This document shows, one piece after another, positions 8,391-16,717 of a stretch of DNA of 64,000 bases (positions within the stretch are counted from its first letter, which is position 1; each line of letters starts with the position of its first letter). Position numbers and translations under genes: made by a program. The notes under the pieces were generated by a model. It did no database searches and was not told the origin of the DNA. It was given only the letters and a program-made list of their open reading frames with translations. Source of the DNA: Rhodospirillales bacterium (lineage in GTDB: Bacteria > Pseudomonadota > Alphaproteobacteria > Reyranellales > Reyranellaceae); NCBI GenBank assembly GCA_009377525.1, contig WHTW01000017.1, positions 1 through 64,000 of the forward strand, in the 5' to 3' direction.

Positions 8391-8816
8391 TCAATCGCCG
8401 AGGTCGCCCCAGCTCGCCACCCGCTCGATGCGGATGGCGATGACGGGCAGCTCCGCGATCTGCATGGCGGCGAGCTGCTGATAGCGCGCCTGCAACAGCG
8501 CCTGGGCCCGGCCGTGCTCGGGACCGTCGGCCAGGATCTCCACCCGCCCGCGCAGCATGACCCAGGCGAGCCGCCGCCAGTCCTCGTCATAGTGGTCGAA
8601 GACGATGGCCGCCTGCGGGTTTTCCAGGATGTTGCTCAGCCGCTTCAGCGGCCGGCCGCTCGCGCGCTTGGGCTTGCGGTCGATGGTGATGTAGAGCGTG
8701 TCGTCCACCAGCCCGAAACAGACCGGCACGACATGCGGCGCCGCACTCGCATCGGCGGTCGCCAGATGGCCGATCCGTCGCGTGTCGATGAAGTGACGCT
8801 CGCGGGCCGAAAGCAT
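8391..8816 (-). CDS. PPOX-class flavin/F420-type pyridoxamine-oxidase-fold protein
   Basis: 141 residues. Split-barrel flavoprotein: N-terminal FIDTRRIGHLATADASAAPHVVPVCF matches the TIGR03668-like PPOX group, followed by KPKRASGRPLKRLSNILENP and a C-terminal WVMLRGRVEIL strand. It likely binds FMN or F420 and reduces a small substrate. ATG 8816 starts the conserved domain. It is transcribed divergently from the M50 protease. The 265 bases on its other side, to the mlaC-like gene, hold nothing convincing. Confidence 0.8.
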   Translation of the reverse strand: MLSARERHFIDTRRIGHLATADASAAPHVVPVCFGLVDDTLYITIDRKPKRASGRPLKRLSNILENPQAAIVFDHYDEDWRRLAWVMLRGRVEILADGPEHGRAQALLQARYQQLAAMQIAELPVIAIRIERVASWGDLGD

Positions 8817-8905
8817 GCAGGGCCTCCAGGGTCGCCGCCGGCAGGATGACACGCCGGCGCTGCCGACGCCCTGTTCATCGTCGTCGTGCCTCAGTAGAAG
8901 AGTCC

Positions 8906-9598
8906 ATGGACCAGCAACTCGCGAGCACCCTCTACACCGCCTCGACATGGGTGCTGCCCGTGCTACTGGCGATCACCCTGCACGAGGCGAGCCACGGCTT
9001 CGTGGCGCATCTCCGCGGCGACGACACCGCCTGGCGGCTGGGCCGCGTCAGCTTCAATCCGCTGAAGCACGTCGATCCGTTCGGCACCATCCTGCTGCCC
9101 GGCCTGCTGCTGTTCCTGCATTCGCCCTTCCTGTTCGGCTACGCCAAGCCCGTGCCGGTCAATTTCCGCGCGCTCAAACACCCGCGGCGCGACATGGTGC
9201 TGGTCGCGGCGGCGGGACCGGGCATCAACATCCTGCTGGCGATCGCGGCGGCGCTGCTGGCCCACGCCGTCGGCTTCCTGCCGGCCGCCGCCCGGCAATG
9301 GACGCTGCTCAATCTCGAGAACGCCATCGTCATCAACGTCGTGCTGGCGGTCTTCAACATGATCCCGTTGCCGCCGCTCGACGGCGGCCGCGTCGCCGTC
9401 GGCCTGCTGCCGGACGTGCTCGCCCGGCTGCTGGCCGGCCTTGAGCCCTACGGCATGATGATCATCATCGGCCTGATTTTTGTTTTGCCGATCGTCGGCG
9501 CCCAGCTCGGGCAGAACCTGAATGTGATCGGCTGGCTGCTGGGCGGTCCCGTCGAAAGCATCATCGATGCCATCCTGCGGTTTACCGGCAACGGCTAA
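8906..9598 (+). CDS. Site-2-type (M50) membrane zinc metalloprotease
   Basis: 230 residues with several hydrophobic segments. The zinc motif HEASH lies at residues 26-30 in the first membrane segment, and the third ligand in NMIPLPPLDGGR near residue 152. No PDZ domain, so it is the compact M50B/Rv1733-like type rather than RseP. ATG 8906 is 25 nt before the hydrophobic segment. The 122-bp element starts 12 nt after its stop. Confidence 0.88.
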   Translation: MDQQLASTLYTASTWVLPVLLAITLHEASHGFVAHLRGDDTAWRLGRVSFNPLKHVDPFGTILLPGLLLFLHSPFLFGYAKPVPVNFRALKHPRRDMVLVAAAGPGINILLAIAAALLAHAVGFLPAAARQWTLLNLENAIVINVVLAVFNMIPLPPLDGGRVAVGLLPDVLARLLAGLEPYGMMIIIGLIFVLPIVGAQLGQNLNVIGWLLGGPVESIIDAILRFTGNG

Positions 9599-9610
9599 AC
9601 TGGCCGGCTA

Positions 9611-9732
9611 GAGCACATTCCGTTCGGCTGGAATCAGCCGAACGGAATGTGCCTGTTGCAACAACTAACCCCAGTGCGCGCGATTCCGATCAGATGGAAC
9701 CGCTCGCGGTTCCATCTGATCGGAATCCGCTC
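9611..9732 (+). mobile_element. 122-bp double-hairpin TA-flanked element, copy 2
   Basis: Flanked by TA at 9609-9610 and 9733-9734. Hairpin 1 arms are GCACATTCCGTTCGGCTG and its complement; hairpin 2 carries GATCAGATGGAACCGC and its complement. Its last base (C 9732) together with TA makes the TAG stop of the leftward PAS gene. Both hairpins pair perfectly in their core. Confidence 0.88.
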
Positions 9733-10304
9733 TAGGCCGAGGCGGCGAGCTCCGCGGCGGTCACCTCGTACTCCTCGGCCATGCGCTGCAGCGCCGCGAT
9801 GGTCCCGGGATCGTTGATGGTGCGGGAGAGCCTGCGGCAGCGCCGTGCGTGGGCCAGGAACTCGTCCCGCCGACGCGCCGCGGTGATGTCGACCAGGAGG
9901 TTGACGGCGCCGGTGAACTCGCCCGAGGCGTCGAACAAAGGCGTCGGATAGGGCTGGAAGGCCACCCGCCGACCGTCCGGACGCTCGGCGATGGCCGTAA
10001 CGCCGCGGATCGAGCGCTGTTCCTTGATCGCCGCCGCCATCGGGCACTGGTCGTGCGGCAGCGGCGCGCCGTCGTTGGTCATGAGCTTCCAGGCCACGCA
10101 CCAGCGGTCCTGGTTGGCCACCGGCGTGCGGCCGGCAAAGTCGACGCATGCCCGGTTGTACCAGGTGATCACCCCCGCCCGATCGGTCACGTAGAGGGCC
10201 GTCGGCAGGTCGTCCAATGTCGTTGGGTCGCCGTCGGGACGGCCGTCCAGGGCCCTCAAGGCAACCTGAACGATATCCTCGGCATCAAGAGCTTGGGACA
10301 CCAC
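9732..10304 (-). CDS. Stand-alone PAS domain protein
   Basis: 190 residues. One PAS domain (about 25-140): LPTALYVTDRAGVITWYNRACVDFAGR opens it and GEFTGAVNLLVDITAARR closes it as a PAC motif. A short helical tail follows. No kinase, GGDEF or HTH, so it is probably a sensor adaptor, as in general-stress systems. The start is a GTG with AGGAGC upstream; the next codon is also GTG. The stop TAG is formed by the TA and first base of the adjacent 122-bp element. Confidence 0.75.
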   Translation of the reverse strand: MVSQALDAEDIVQVALRALDGRPDGDPTTLDDLPTALYVTDRAGVITWYNRACVDFAGRTPVANQDRWCVAWKLMTNDGAPLPHDQCPMAAAIKEQRSIRGVTAIAERPDGRRVAFQPYPTPLFDASGEFTGAVNLLVDITAARRRDEFLAHARRCRRLSRTINDPGTIAALQRMAEEYEVTAAELAASA

Positions 10305-10417
10305 GCTGCTACCGCTCCTGGGGCCTACAACGCCTGGATTCCCAGAAGGTTTCAGCCGACGCGACCGCGGCCAACTTGTCACAGGTTGCGATGCCCCGTT
10401 TCGCCAGAAGGGTCGCG

Positions 10418-11239
10418 CTACGAGCGGGCTCGGCTGTTCCAGAACCGGTAGAGCCCGGTGGTATCGCCGGCGAACAGGTTGCGATCGGCATGGGTGACGC
10501 CGGCCACCGCGCGGGCCTGCGAGCCGTAGGCGACGTCGGCTTCGGTCTGGTTGGCGGCGTACTGCCAGAGCTTCCAGCCACGGTCGGCCCATGCATACGG
10601 GATTTCCGGATTCTCGCGATAGTCGGCAAGCCACAGGTCGCAACGCGCCAGCAGCGAGCCCGGCTGAATGGGCTGGCCGAGGCTCAGCCGGCGACGGCCG
10701 TAGACCTGGCCGTTGGCCCACTGCGGATGGGTATAGAGCAGCGGCAGGCGGCCGGTCGCCTGCTGCACGGTCAGCACGAAGGCCTCGGCCTGCGCGAGCG
10801 TCATGGTGTTGCGCGGGTTGCCGTCGTTGGGCTCGAGGTCGAGCGCGATCACCGTCGAGGGCGCGGGCCGCACGACCGACAGGAACAACTGCGCCTGCTG
10901 GGCGCCGGAATACTGCCGCGTGCCGAAGTGATAGGCGCCCCACAGCAGGCCCGCCTGCTCGGCCTGCGGCCGGCGGTCGGCGAAGGACGGATCGGTCCAG
11001 TCGCCGCCCTCGGTCGCCTTGTGAATGACGCCCAGGATGCCGCTGCGGCGGACCGAGGCGAAGTCGCTCACCTTGACGCCATGGCTGATGTCGATCACGG
11101 CATCCAGTCCCGTCGGCCCCGACGGCGGGTGATCGATATAGACATCTCCGCCGCGCCTCGCGACGGGCTGCTGCCCACCACAACCGGCCAATGCCAGGCT
11201 GGCCAGCCCACCGCCAAACACAACTCTGCGGGAAACCAT
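10418..11239 (-). CDS. GH25 lysozyme-like lipoprotein
   Basis: 273 residues. The N-terminus has SRRVVF (Tat-like) followed by a lipobox ending LALAGC at about residue 20, so it is likely a lipoprotein. The GH25 fold is marked by VIDISHGVKVSDF, the catalytic-type ALDLEPND, YTHPQWANG and LWQYA near the end. It would cut peptidoglycan. ATG 11239 has a G-rich site upstream; a TTG at 11266 is less likely. The 113 bases between it and the PAS gene show nothing. Confidence 0.85.
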   Translation of the reverse strand: MVSRRVVFGGGLASLALAGCGGQQPVARRGGDVYIDHPPSGPTGLDAVIDISHGVKVSDFASVRRSGILGVIHKATEGGDWTDPSFADRRPQAEQAGLLWGAYHFGTRQYSGAQQAQLFLSVVRPAPSTVIALDLEPNDGNPRNTMTLAQAEAFVLTVQQATGRLPLLYTHPQWANGQVYGRRRLSLGQPIQPGSLLARCDLWLADYRENPEIPYAWADRGWKLWQYAANQTEADVAYGSQARAVAGVTHADRNLFAGDTTGLYRFWNSRARS

Positions 11240-11326
11240 CCCCCACCCTTCATTTAGATTTAGCAATCGCTGGCATCATAGCACGGTTGGGCTGTGGGCT
11301 GTGCAGCGATGCGACCGTCGCGCGAC

Positions 11327-11364
11327 TGGAGCGGAATCCGGTCAGCTGGACGGATTGTGCCCTA
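11327..11364 (-). repeat. Internally deleted remnant of the 122-bp element
   Basis: On the leftward strand this reads from the acetamidase stop TAG into GGCACAATCCGTCCAGCTG and then ACCGGATTCCGCTCCA. The first part resembles the hairpin-1 end of the element and the second its hairpin-2 end, as if the middle had been deleted. The match is imperfect. Confidence 0.5.
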
Positions 11365-12363
11365 TTCCAGGACGATCCGCGGGAAGTAGAGCGACACCAC
11401 CCAGTTCGGCATGTCGACGACCGAGCTGATGCGCAGGTCGGCGCAGACGCTGCAGAGCATGTAGGCGTCGACCGCCGAATAGCCGAAACGGCGGCCTAGA
11501 GCATTATCCGTCCGGCTGAAATCAGCCGGACGGATAATGCCCTTTGGCATTCCTATCGACACAACGCGTTTCCGATCAGATGGAACCGCCAGAGCGGTTC
11601 CATCTGATCAGAAGCCGCTCTAGCAGGTCGATCATGCCCGAGACGGCCATGCGCGCCCCCTCCATCAGGTCGGGGCCGATGCCGGTGGTGACCTCGTAGC
11701 CCTTGCCGTCGAGATGTCGGGCGACCGGACCGGGCGTCGCGAAGCGCGGCGTCCTGAGGTTGGCGCCCTTCACCAGGTCGAACTTGAGCGCGACGTCGAT
11801 CGGGCTTTCGATCGCCGTGCCGCAGACCTCGCCATCGCCTTGCGCGGCGTGGGTATCGCCGACCGAGAACAGCGCACCCAGGACCTCGATCGGCAGCCAG
11901 AGCTCGGTGCCCTCGGCGATGTCGCGCACGTCCATGTTGCCGCCGACGTTGCGCGGCGGGACGATGCTGTGCAGGCCGGGCCGTACATCGCGGACTTGAG
12001 GCTGGCGTCATAGCTCCAGTGATGCAGTGCCGCCCCGGGGAACTGGTCGGCGAGCAGGCCGAAGCCCGGGATGTTGGCGGTCCAGCCCCAGCCTGAGGGC
12101 GTGAAGGAGAGCACCGTCACCTTCAGGGCATCGCCGCGCTCGGCGCCATCGACGAATACCGGGCCGGTGACCGGGTTGACCAAGCCGAAATCGAGCTTGG
12201 CCACGTCGGCCACGGTCGAGGCCCGGTTGAGCTGGCCGCCCGAGGCGTCGGCCGTCGCGAAACTCACGCTGTCGCCGGGCGCGATGGCCAGCCGCGGCGG
12301 GAAGGCGTTGTTCCAGCCGTGATGGATGTGGTGCTTGTGGATGGCGTGGCTGTGTCCGGTCAT
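11362..12363 (-). pseudogene. Acetamidase/formamidase family gene, broken by a deletion and by the 122-bp element
   Basis: Three pieces in order make an acetamidase. 12363 to about 12000 encodes the N-terminus (HSHAIHKHHIHHGWNNAFPP). 11990-11622 encodes the middle (GGNMDVRDI; LFSVGDTHAAQGDGEVCGTAIE) in another frame. 11498-11362 encodes the C-terminus (DAYMLCSVCADLRISSVVD, MPNWVVS). Between the first and second pieces a segment of the family is missing and the frame changes, near 11990-12000. The second and third pieces are separated by the element at 11499-11620. Removing the element plus one TA joins them in frame. The enzyme would hydrolyse short amides to ammonia and acid; it cannot be made intact. 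Confidence 0.88.
11499..11620 (+). mobile_element. 122-bp double-hairpin TA-flanked element, copy 3, inside acetamidase gene
   Basis: TA at 11497-11498 and at 11621-11622 flank it. Hairpin 1 arms GCATTATCCGTCCGGCTG and complement differ from other copies at several positions, yet still pair. Hairpin 2 carries GATCAGATGGAACCGC, with a slightly larger loop. It lies in the acetamidase coding sequence after a Leu-Leu codon pair; precise removal with one TA restores the frame. Confidence 0.92.
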
Positions 12364-12438
12364 GACGTTTGGTCCCCGATTGGTCACGCTATGGGCCTGC
12401 CCGGATATCGTATTTGCAGCAGGCGACGAGGTGCGATC

Positions 12439-13212
12439 ATGCCGGGCGATGGCACGATAGATTCATGGTGGCGCAAAGTCCGGCCGCATGGTGGTCGCCG
12501 CAGCAAAGCGCCGGCCAACGACGCCCTGTTCATCGACGTGATGGCCGATTTCTCGCGCAAGCTCGGCGAGCGGGTGGCGCGCCAGTCGGCCGGCGGCTTG
12601 ACCGCTGCGGCGCAGGAACGACGCGAGGCCATGAGGGCCTACGATCGTGCGCGCCGGCGCCAGCAGATGTTGACCGCCGGCGTCGCCGTCGGCGCGCTGA
12701 TCGCGCTCGGCATCGCCTCGCTTGCTCCGCCCATCGCCCCACCTGTCGCCCCCCCGCCGGCCGTCGCGGCCGCGCCGGCCGAACCGGCGCCGGCTGTCAG
12801 GGTGGCCGCCGCCCAGCCAACCGTCCTGCCCGACGCCGCGCCGACCACGCCGGCGCCGGTGCCTGCTCCGTCGAGCGCAGTGGCGCTGCCCGCGCCCCAG
12901 CCGCTGGGTGCCGACGAGGTGCGGGAAGTCCAGAGGCGACTGCAAGGCTTCGGCTTCAATCCCGGGCCGGCCGACGGCGTCGCCGGGCGCATGACCGCCG
13001 GCGCCGTCATGAGCTACCAGCAGAGCAGACGCCAACTGCAGACCGGCGAGGTCGACCGCGAGCTCCTGGAGCAGCTTCGCCAGGATCCCGCACCCCAGGT
13101 GGCGCCGCCACCGCCGCAGCGCACGGCTCAACGCACGCGGACACGGGGTACCGCACGCGGCTCCAGCCCATTCGATGATTTCGGGCGCTGGCTCAACTCG
13201 CTGGTACGCTGA
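12439..13212 (+). CDS. Membrane-anchored peptidoglycan-binding domain protein
   Basis: 257 residues. A basic cytoplasmic N-terminus (about 1-74), one membrane segment (about 75-95), a Pro/Ala-rich linker (about 95-150), then a PG_binding_1 domain (VREVQRRLQGFGFNPGPADGVAG, about 156-215) and a Pro/Arg-rich tail. It is likely inserted in the inner membrane with the binding domain in the periplasm. ATG 12439 is tentative since earlier in-frame starts exist. Divergent from the acetamidase remnant. Confidence 0.72.
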   Translation: MPGDGTIDSWWRKVRPHGGRRSKAPANDALFIDVMADFSRKLGERVARQSAGGLTAAAQERREAMRAYDRARRRQQMLTAGVAVGALIALGIASLAPPIAPPVAPPPAVAAAPAEPAPAVRVAAAQPTVLPDAAPTTPAPVPAPSSAVALPAPQPLGADEVREVQRRLQGFGFNPGPADGVAGRMTAGAVMSYQQSRRQLQTGEVDRELLEQLRQDPAPQVAPPPPQRTAQRTRTRGTARGSSPFDDFGRWLNSLVR

Positions 13213-13222
13213 CGTCGTTCAG

Positions 13223-15127
13223 TCACATCAGGTCTCGGGCAATCGCGCAGTCCCATTCGCGCTGACAGACATCCTTGTCGCCCTCGCGGGCGCTCAGGCT
13301 CGCCTGCAGGCGAAAGGCGTCGGCCGTGCAGGCGAGGCGCAGCCGGGTTTCGAAGCGCACCTGCCAGTCGCCACGCCGCCTGGTCTCGACCCGCCGCATC
13401 TCGGCGACGGCGCTGGTCGGATCATCGTCCTTGATGTCGAGGTGGTACTTGCCTTCCATGGCCAGCTCGAGCCCGAGCGTGTCACGGGCCGGCGGCGCCG
13501 TCTCGGCACTCGGCAAGGACGGCAGCGACGCATCCTCCGGCCGGGACGGCCGCGCCGGCAGGTCGAGCATGCCGGTGTGGATCGTCACGGTCGCGTCGTG
13601 CGGTGCGGGCCACACCATCGGCCAATAGGCGGTCGAGAGCGCGAGGCGGATGCGGTGGCCGGCCGGAAAGGCGGCGCCGCAGTCGTTGAGCTGCAGGCGC
13701 ACGCGATAGCGCTCGCCGGGCACCAGCGGCGATGGCGTCGCATGGCTGTCACGATGCGCGAGGTTCAGCACGCCGAAGCTCACGCGCAGCGATTCACCCG
13801 ACGGATGCACATCGCACAGGCGGACCACCAGATTGGCGACCGGCTTGTCGCAGGCGAGATCGAGCGTGACGACCGGCGCGCCCAGGATCTCGATGGTCTC
13901 GTCGAGCGGCGGCGTCTCGATCAGCAGCGAGCGGAGGTCGTCGGGGCGCTGGTCACCCGGCTGATCGCGGCCGCGGCCGAACGGGCACCATTCACCACCC
14001 TCGCTGCCGACCGTCTGCGGTGAGCGCACATCGCGCGGCGCGAGCGGCGTGCTCGCCGGCGCCAGACCTGAGTCGGTCAGGAACAGGCGACGCGCCTTGC
14101 GATCGCTGGGCGGCCAGACGGGCTCGGCCACCCAGCGTCCGGGCAGCGTCTCATGATGCGATGCAGGCTGATGGCTCGCGGTCATCCAGGCACGCAGCAT
14201 CGGTTCTTCCATGACGCCGGTCGGCTTGCCCTTCAGCCAGTGGTCCCACCAGCCCAGCATCTCCTGCAGGAAGCCGATCTGAGGGCCGGGCTTGGCGAAA
14301 TGCGGATAGGCGTGCGCCCACGGGCCGATCAGGCCCTTGCGCGGCACGTCGAGATGTTCGAGCAGGCGCGGAATGGCGTTTGTGTAGCCATCGGTCCAGC
14401 CGCCGACGGCATAGACAGGACAACGGATGGCGCTGAAATCCTCGCACACCGAGCCGTGCCGCCAGTAGGCGTCGCGCCGCTGGTGCTTCAGCCAGCGCTC
14501 GAGGAACAGCGGCACGCCCTCCAGCCGCTTTAGCCATATCTCGCGCCAGCGCTCGCCGACCAAAAGGGGATCGGGCGGATGGCACATGTCGGCGAAGAAG
14601 AAGCCGCCCCAGCCGAGGTCGGCCGAGGCGAGCTTGGCGCCGCCCATGTAATGCACGTCGTCGGCGTAACGGTCGTCGGTCGAGCACAATGTCACGATGG
14701 CCTTGAGCGCCGGCGGCTGCAGGGCCGCGACCTGCAAGGCGTTGAAGCCGCCCCAGGAGATGCCGAACATGCCGACCGCGCCGCTGCACCACGGCTGGCT
14801 GGCGAGCCAGGCGATCACCTCCAGCGCATCGTCGAGCTCGGCTTGGCTGTACTCATCCGTGAGCAGGCCCTCGGACTCGCCGCTGCCGCGGATGTCGACC
14901 CGCACGGCGGCGTAACCGTGCCCGGCCAGGTACGGATGAGTGAGCGCATCGCGCTCGCGCGTGCCGTCATGCTTGCGATAGGGCAGATATTCCAGCAGCG
15001 CGGGCACCGGGTCAGCCTCGGCATCCTCGGGCAGCCAGATGCGGGCGGCCAGCCGCGTGCCGTCCTTCAGCGGGATCGTCGTGTGCTCGATCTCGCGGAT
15101 CGCTCGGGGAAAGGACGTAACGATCAA
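13223..15127 (-). CDS. CocE/NonD family alpha/beta hydrolase
   Basis: 634 residues, the normal size of the family. An alpha/beta hydrolase domain has the nucleophile in GISWGG (Ser about 124) and a likely catalytic His in GPWAHAYPH, followed by the C-terminal jelly-roll domain (from about 420) typical of X-Pro dipeptidyl peptidase/CocE enzymes. It would hydrolyse an acyl or ester bond; substrate unknown. No ATG is near the start: TTG 15127 is preferred because AAGGGA lies 8 nt upstream; GTG 15145 is possible. A truncated element copy lies in its upstream region. Confidence 0.85.
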   Translation of the reverse strand: MIVTSFPRAIREIEHTTIPLKDGTRLAARIWLPEDAEADPVPALLEYLPYRKHDGTRERDALTHPYLAGHGYAAVRVDIRGSGESEGLLTDEYSQAELDDALEVIAWLASQPWCSGAVGMFGISWGGFNALQVAALQPPALKAIVTLCSTDDRYADDVHYMGGAKLASADLGWGGFFFADMCHPPDPLLVGERWREIWLKRLEGVPLFLERWLKHQRRDAYWRHGSVCEDFSAIRCPVYAVGGWTDGYTNAIPRLLEHLDVPRKGLIGPWAHAYPHFAKPGPQIGFLQEMLGWWDHWLKGKPTGVMEEPMLRAWMTASHQPASHHETLPGRWVAEPVWPPSDRKARRLFLTDSGLAPASTPLAPRDVRSPQTVGSEGGEWCPFGRGRDQPGDQRPDDLRSLLIETPPLDETIEILGAPVVTLDLACDKPVANLVVRLCDVHPSGESLRVSFGVLNLAHRDSHATPSPLVPGERYRVRLQLNDCGAAFPAGHRIRLALSTAYWPMVWPAPHDATVTIHTGMLDLPARPSRPEDASLPSLPSAETAPPARDTLGLELAMEGKYHLDIKDDDPTSAVAEMRRVETRRRGDWQVRFETRLRLACTADAFRLQASLSAREGDKDVCQREWDCAIARDLM

Positions 15128-15193
15128 GAAGGCAGTCCCTTGCACCCGGTTCAGTATGACGCGCTCGGCACGCAAAACATGAGCGGCATTGTA

Positions 15194-15245
15194 GAGCACA
15201 TACCGTCCGCCTGAAATCAGCCGCCCGGTATGTGCCTGCTGCAAC
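15194..15245 (+). repeat. Truncated copy of the 122-bp element (hairpin 1 only)
   Basis: Starts with TAGAGCACATACC (TA at 15192-15193) and holds a hairpin 1 with several mismatches, then the linker CTGCTGCAAC seen in the copy at 30760. The hairpin-2 half is absent. It lies between the divergent CocE-type hydrolase and TPR genes. Confidence 0.65.
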
Positions 15246-15298
15246 GACGACGCATGACCGTTTACAGGTTTTGTCGTCGGAGGCAGGGGGAGCCACCG

Positions 15299-16187
15299 GT
15301 GTCGGCAGGCAGCAAGTTCCTGATTTTTGCAGTGGTGCTCTTGGTCGCGGCGATCGGCTATCTCGCCGTCGACCACATCGCACGCGCTCCAGCGCCGGCA
15401 CCGCAGCAGGCCGCCCCGCAATCGCCCGGCCCTGCAGCGGCGACACCGCCACCCTCGCCCGCCCCTGCTGCTTCTCCGCCAACCGCACCGGTGGCCGCCA
15501 CCGGCGCTGACGAGGCGGCGACCAGGCAGGCCTACACCGACCGCGTGTCGGGCCTGTTTCCGACGCAGGCCGACGCCCAAAGCCGCGGCGCCGCCTGCTC
15601 CAGGGCGTTGCCGAGCCGCCGGCTCAAGCCCGACGGGATCGCGCTGGCGCGGCTGACGCGCGGCATCGCGCGCACCGCGCTCGGCGACAAGGCGCTGGCC
15701 GGCGAGGACTATATCGAGGTGGTGCGGCGCTACGACCGGCTGATCGACCCCGGCAACCCCGATTCGCTCGCGCTCTACCGGCGCGCCGTGGCGCTCGACA
15801 CCAGCGGGCAGACCGACAGGGCGCTGGAAGACTACACCGCAGCGATCAAGGCCGATCCGAAGTCGTCGCTCGCCTTCCTCGGTCGTGGCGTGCTGCTGGT
15901 GGCACGCAAACCGCGCCATCGAGGACTCCGACAAGGTGCTGGTGATCGAGCCCGACAATGTCGAGATACTGGTGAGCCGCGGCGACGCCTTCGGCCAGCT
16001 CGGCGACCTCGGCCGCGCCATGGCCGATCTCAACCGCGCCGTGGCGCTGGCGCCCGACAAGCCGACCGTCCTGCTGGCGCGCGGCCAGGTCGAGAGCCGG
16101 CGCGGCGACCTTGCGGTCGAAGCCACCTTGGCGGCAACCCGGTGGGGCGCCGCGGCATTCCTTCAAGGTCATGGGCGACCGAGCTGA
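15299..16187 (+). pseudogene. Membrane-anchored TPR protein, frameshifted
   Basis: One membrane segment (about 6-24), a Pro/Ala-rich linker, then tetratricopeptide repeats (SLALYRRAVALDTSGQTDRA; ALEDYTAAIKADPKSS). Near 15908-15910 (GCAAACC) one extra A shifts the frame. The TPRs continue in the next frame (NRAIEDSDKVLVIEPDN; RAMADLNRAVALAPDK) and end at 16187. Dropping one A joins both halves seamlessly. GTG 15299 with GGGGGAG upstream is the likely start. Either a recent mutation or an indel error. Confidence 0.75.
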
Positions 16188-16410
16188 CGAAACGGACCGG
16201 GCAGCGCGCGCCATGCGCGAGGACCTTGTGCGTGTGACCCGCGGCAGGCCTTGCCATTGGGTGACCGTGCGCGACATCGCCCAGCGACTGGGCTTGGGCG
16301 ATGAGGTCGGCGAGGCGGCCGTGCGGCGGGCGATCGAGCAGGGCTGGTTCGTCGCCGACGGCGAGCCGCCGCACAGCGTACGCCTCAGCGTCGCGGGGCC
16401 GGCAACCTGA
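16171..16410 (+). CDS. Small conserved hypothetical, winged-helix-like
   Basis: 79 residues, starting at ATG 16171 with AAGG upstream and overlapping the end of the TPR frame. The pattern EDLVRVTRGRPCHWVTVRDIAQRLGLGDEVGEAAVRRAIEQGWFV looks like a small helix-turn-helix or winged-helix fold. Short proteins of this kind are frequent in alphaproteobacteria. No function is known to me. Confidence 0.6.
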   Translation: MGDRADETDRAARAMREDLVRVTRGRPCHWVTVRDIAQRLGLGDEVGEAAVRRAIEQGWFVADGEPPHSVRLSVAGPAT

Positions 16411-16419
16411 CGGGACTGC

Positions 16420-16641
16420 TCAGTCGCGAGACCGGTCCTGCCTCAGCCACGCATCCGGCGCCGCGGCAACGGGAGATCCGCCGACCGGCGGCTGGGTCGC
16501 AGGCAGCACCTGCCGGCGCGCTAGCAACAAGGATTGAGTGCGCTTGACGGGGCGCGGACGGGTGGTTCGAAGACTGACGCCAAGGGCGCGCAGCAAGGCC
16601 AATTCGCGCAGCACCGCCTGGTGTGCTTGCAGGTTCCTCAT
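16420..16641 (-). CDS. Possible small hypothetical protein
   Basis: 73 residues from ATG 16641, Arg/Pro-rich after a short helical start (LQAHQAVLRELALLRALGV). No clear Shine-Dalgarno and no recognised family. It is the only candidate in the roughly 300 bases between the small winged-helix-like gene and the Crp-type regulator; the region may equally be non-coding. Confidence 0.25.
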   Translation of the reverse strand: MRNLQAHQAVLRELALLRALGVSLRTTRPRPVKRTQSLLLARRQVLPATQPPVGGSPVAAAPDAWLRQDRSRD

Positions 16642-16717
16642 GGACAGCTAATGCCACGGATGCGCCCGGCGTTGCATGCGGCGCGCGTTTTATCGGCTTG
16701 CGGACCGCACGATCAGC

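Noticed and set aside
15146-16126. Upstream extension of the CocE-type hydrolase frame
   Set aside because: It runs antisense through the TPR gene and an element copy. The conserved N-terminus and a good ribosome site place the start near 15127.
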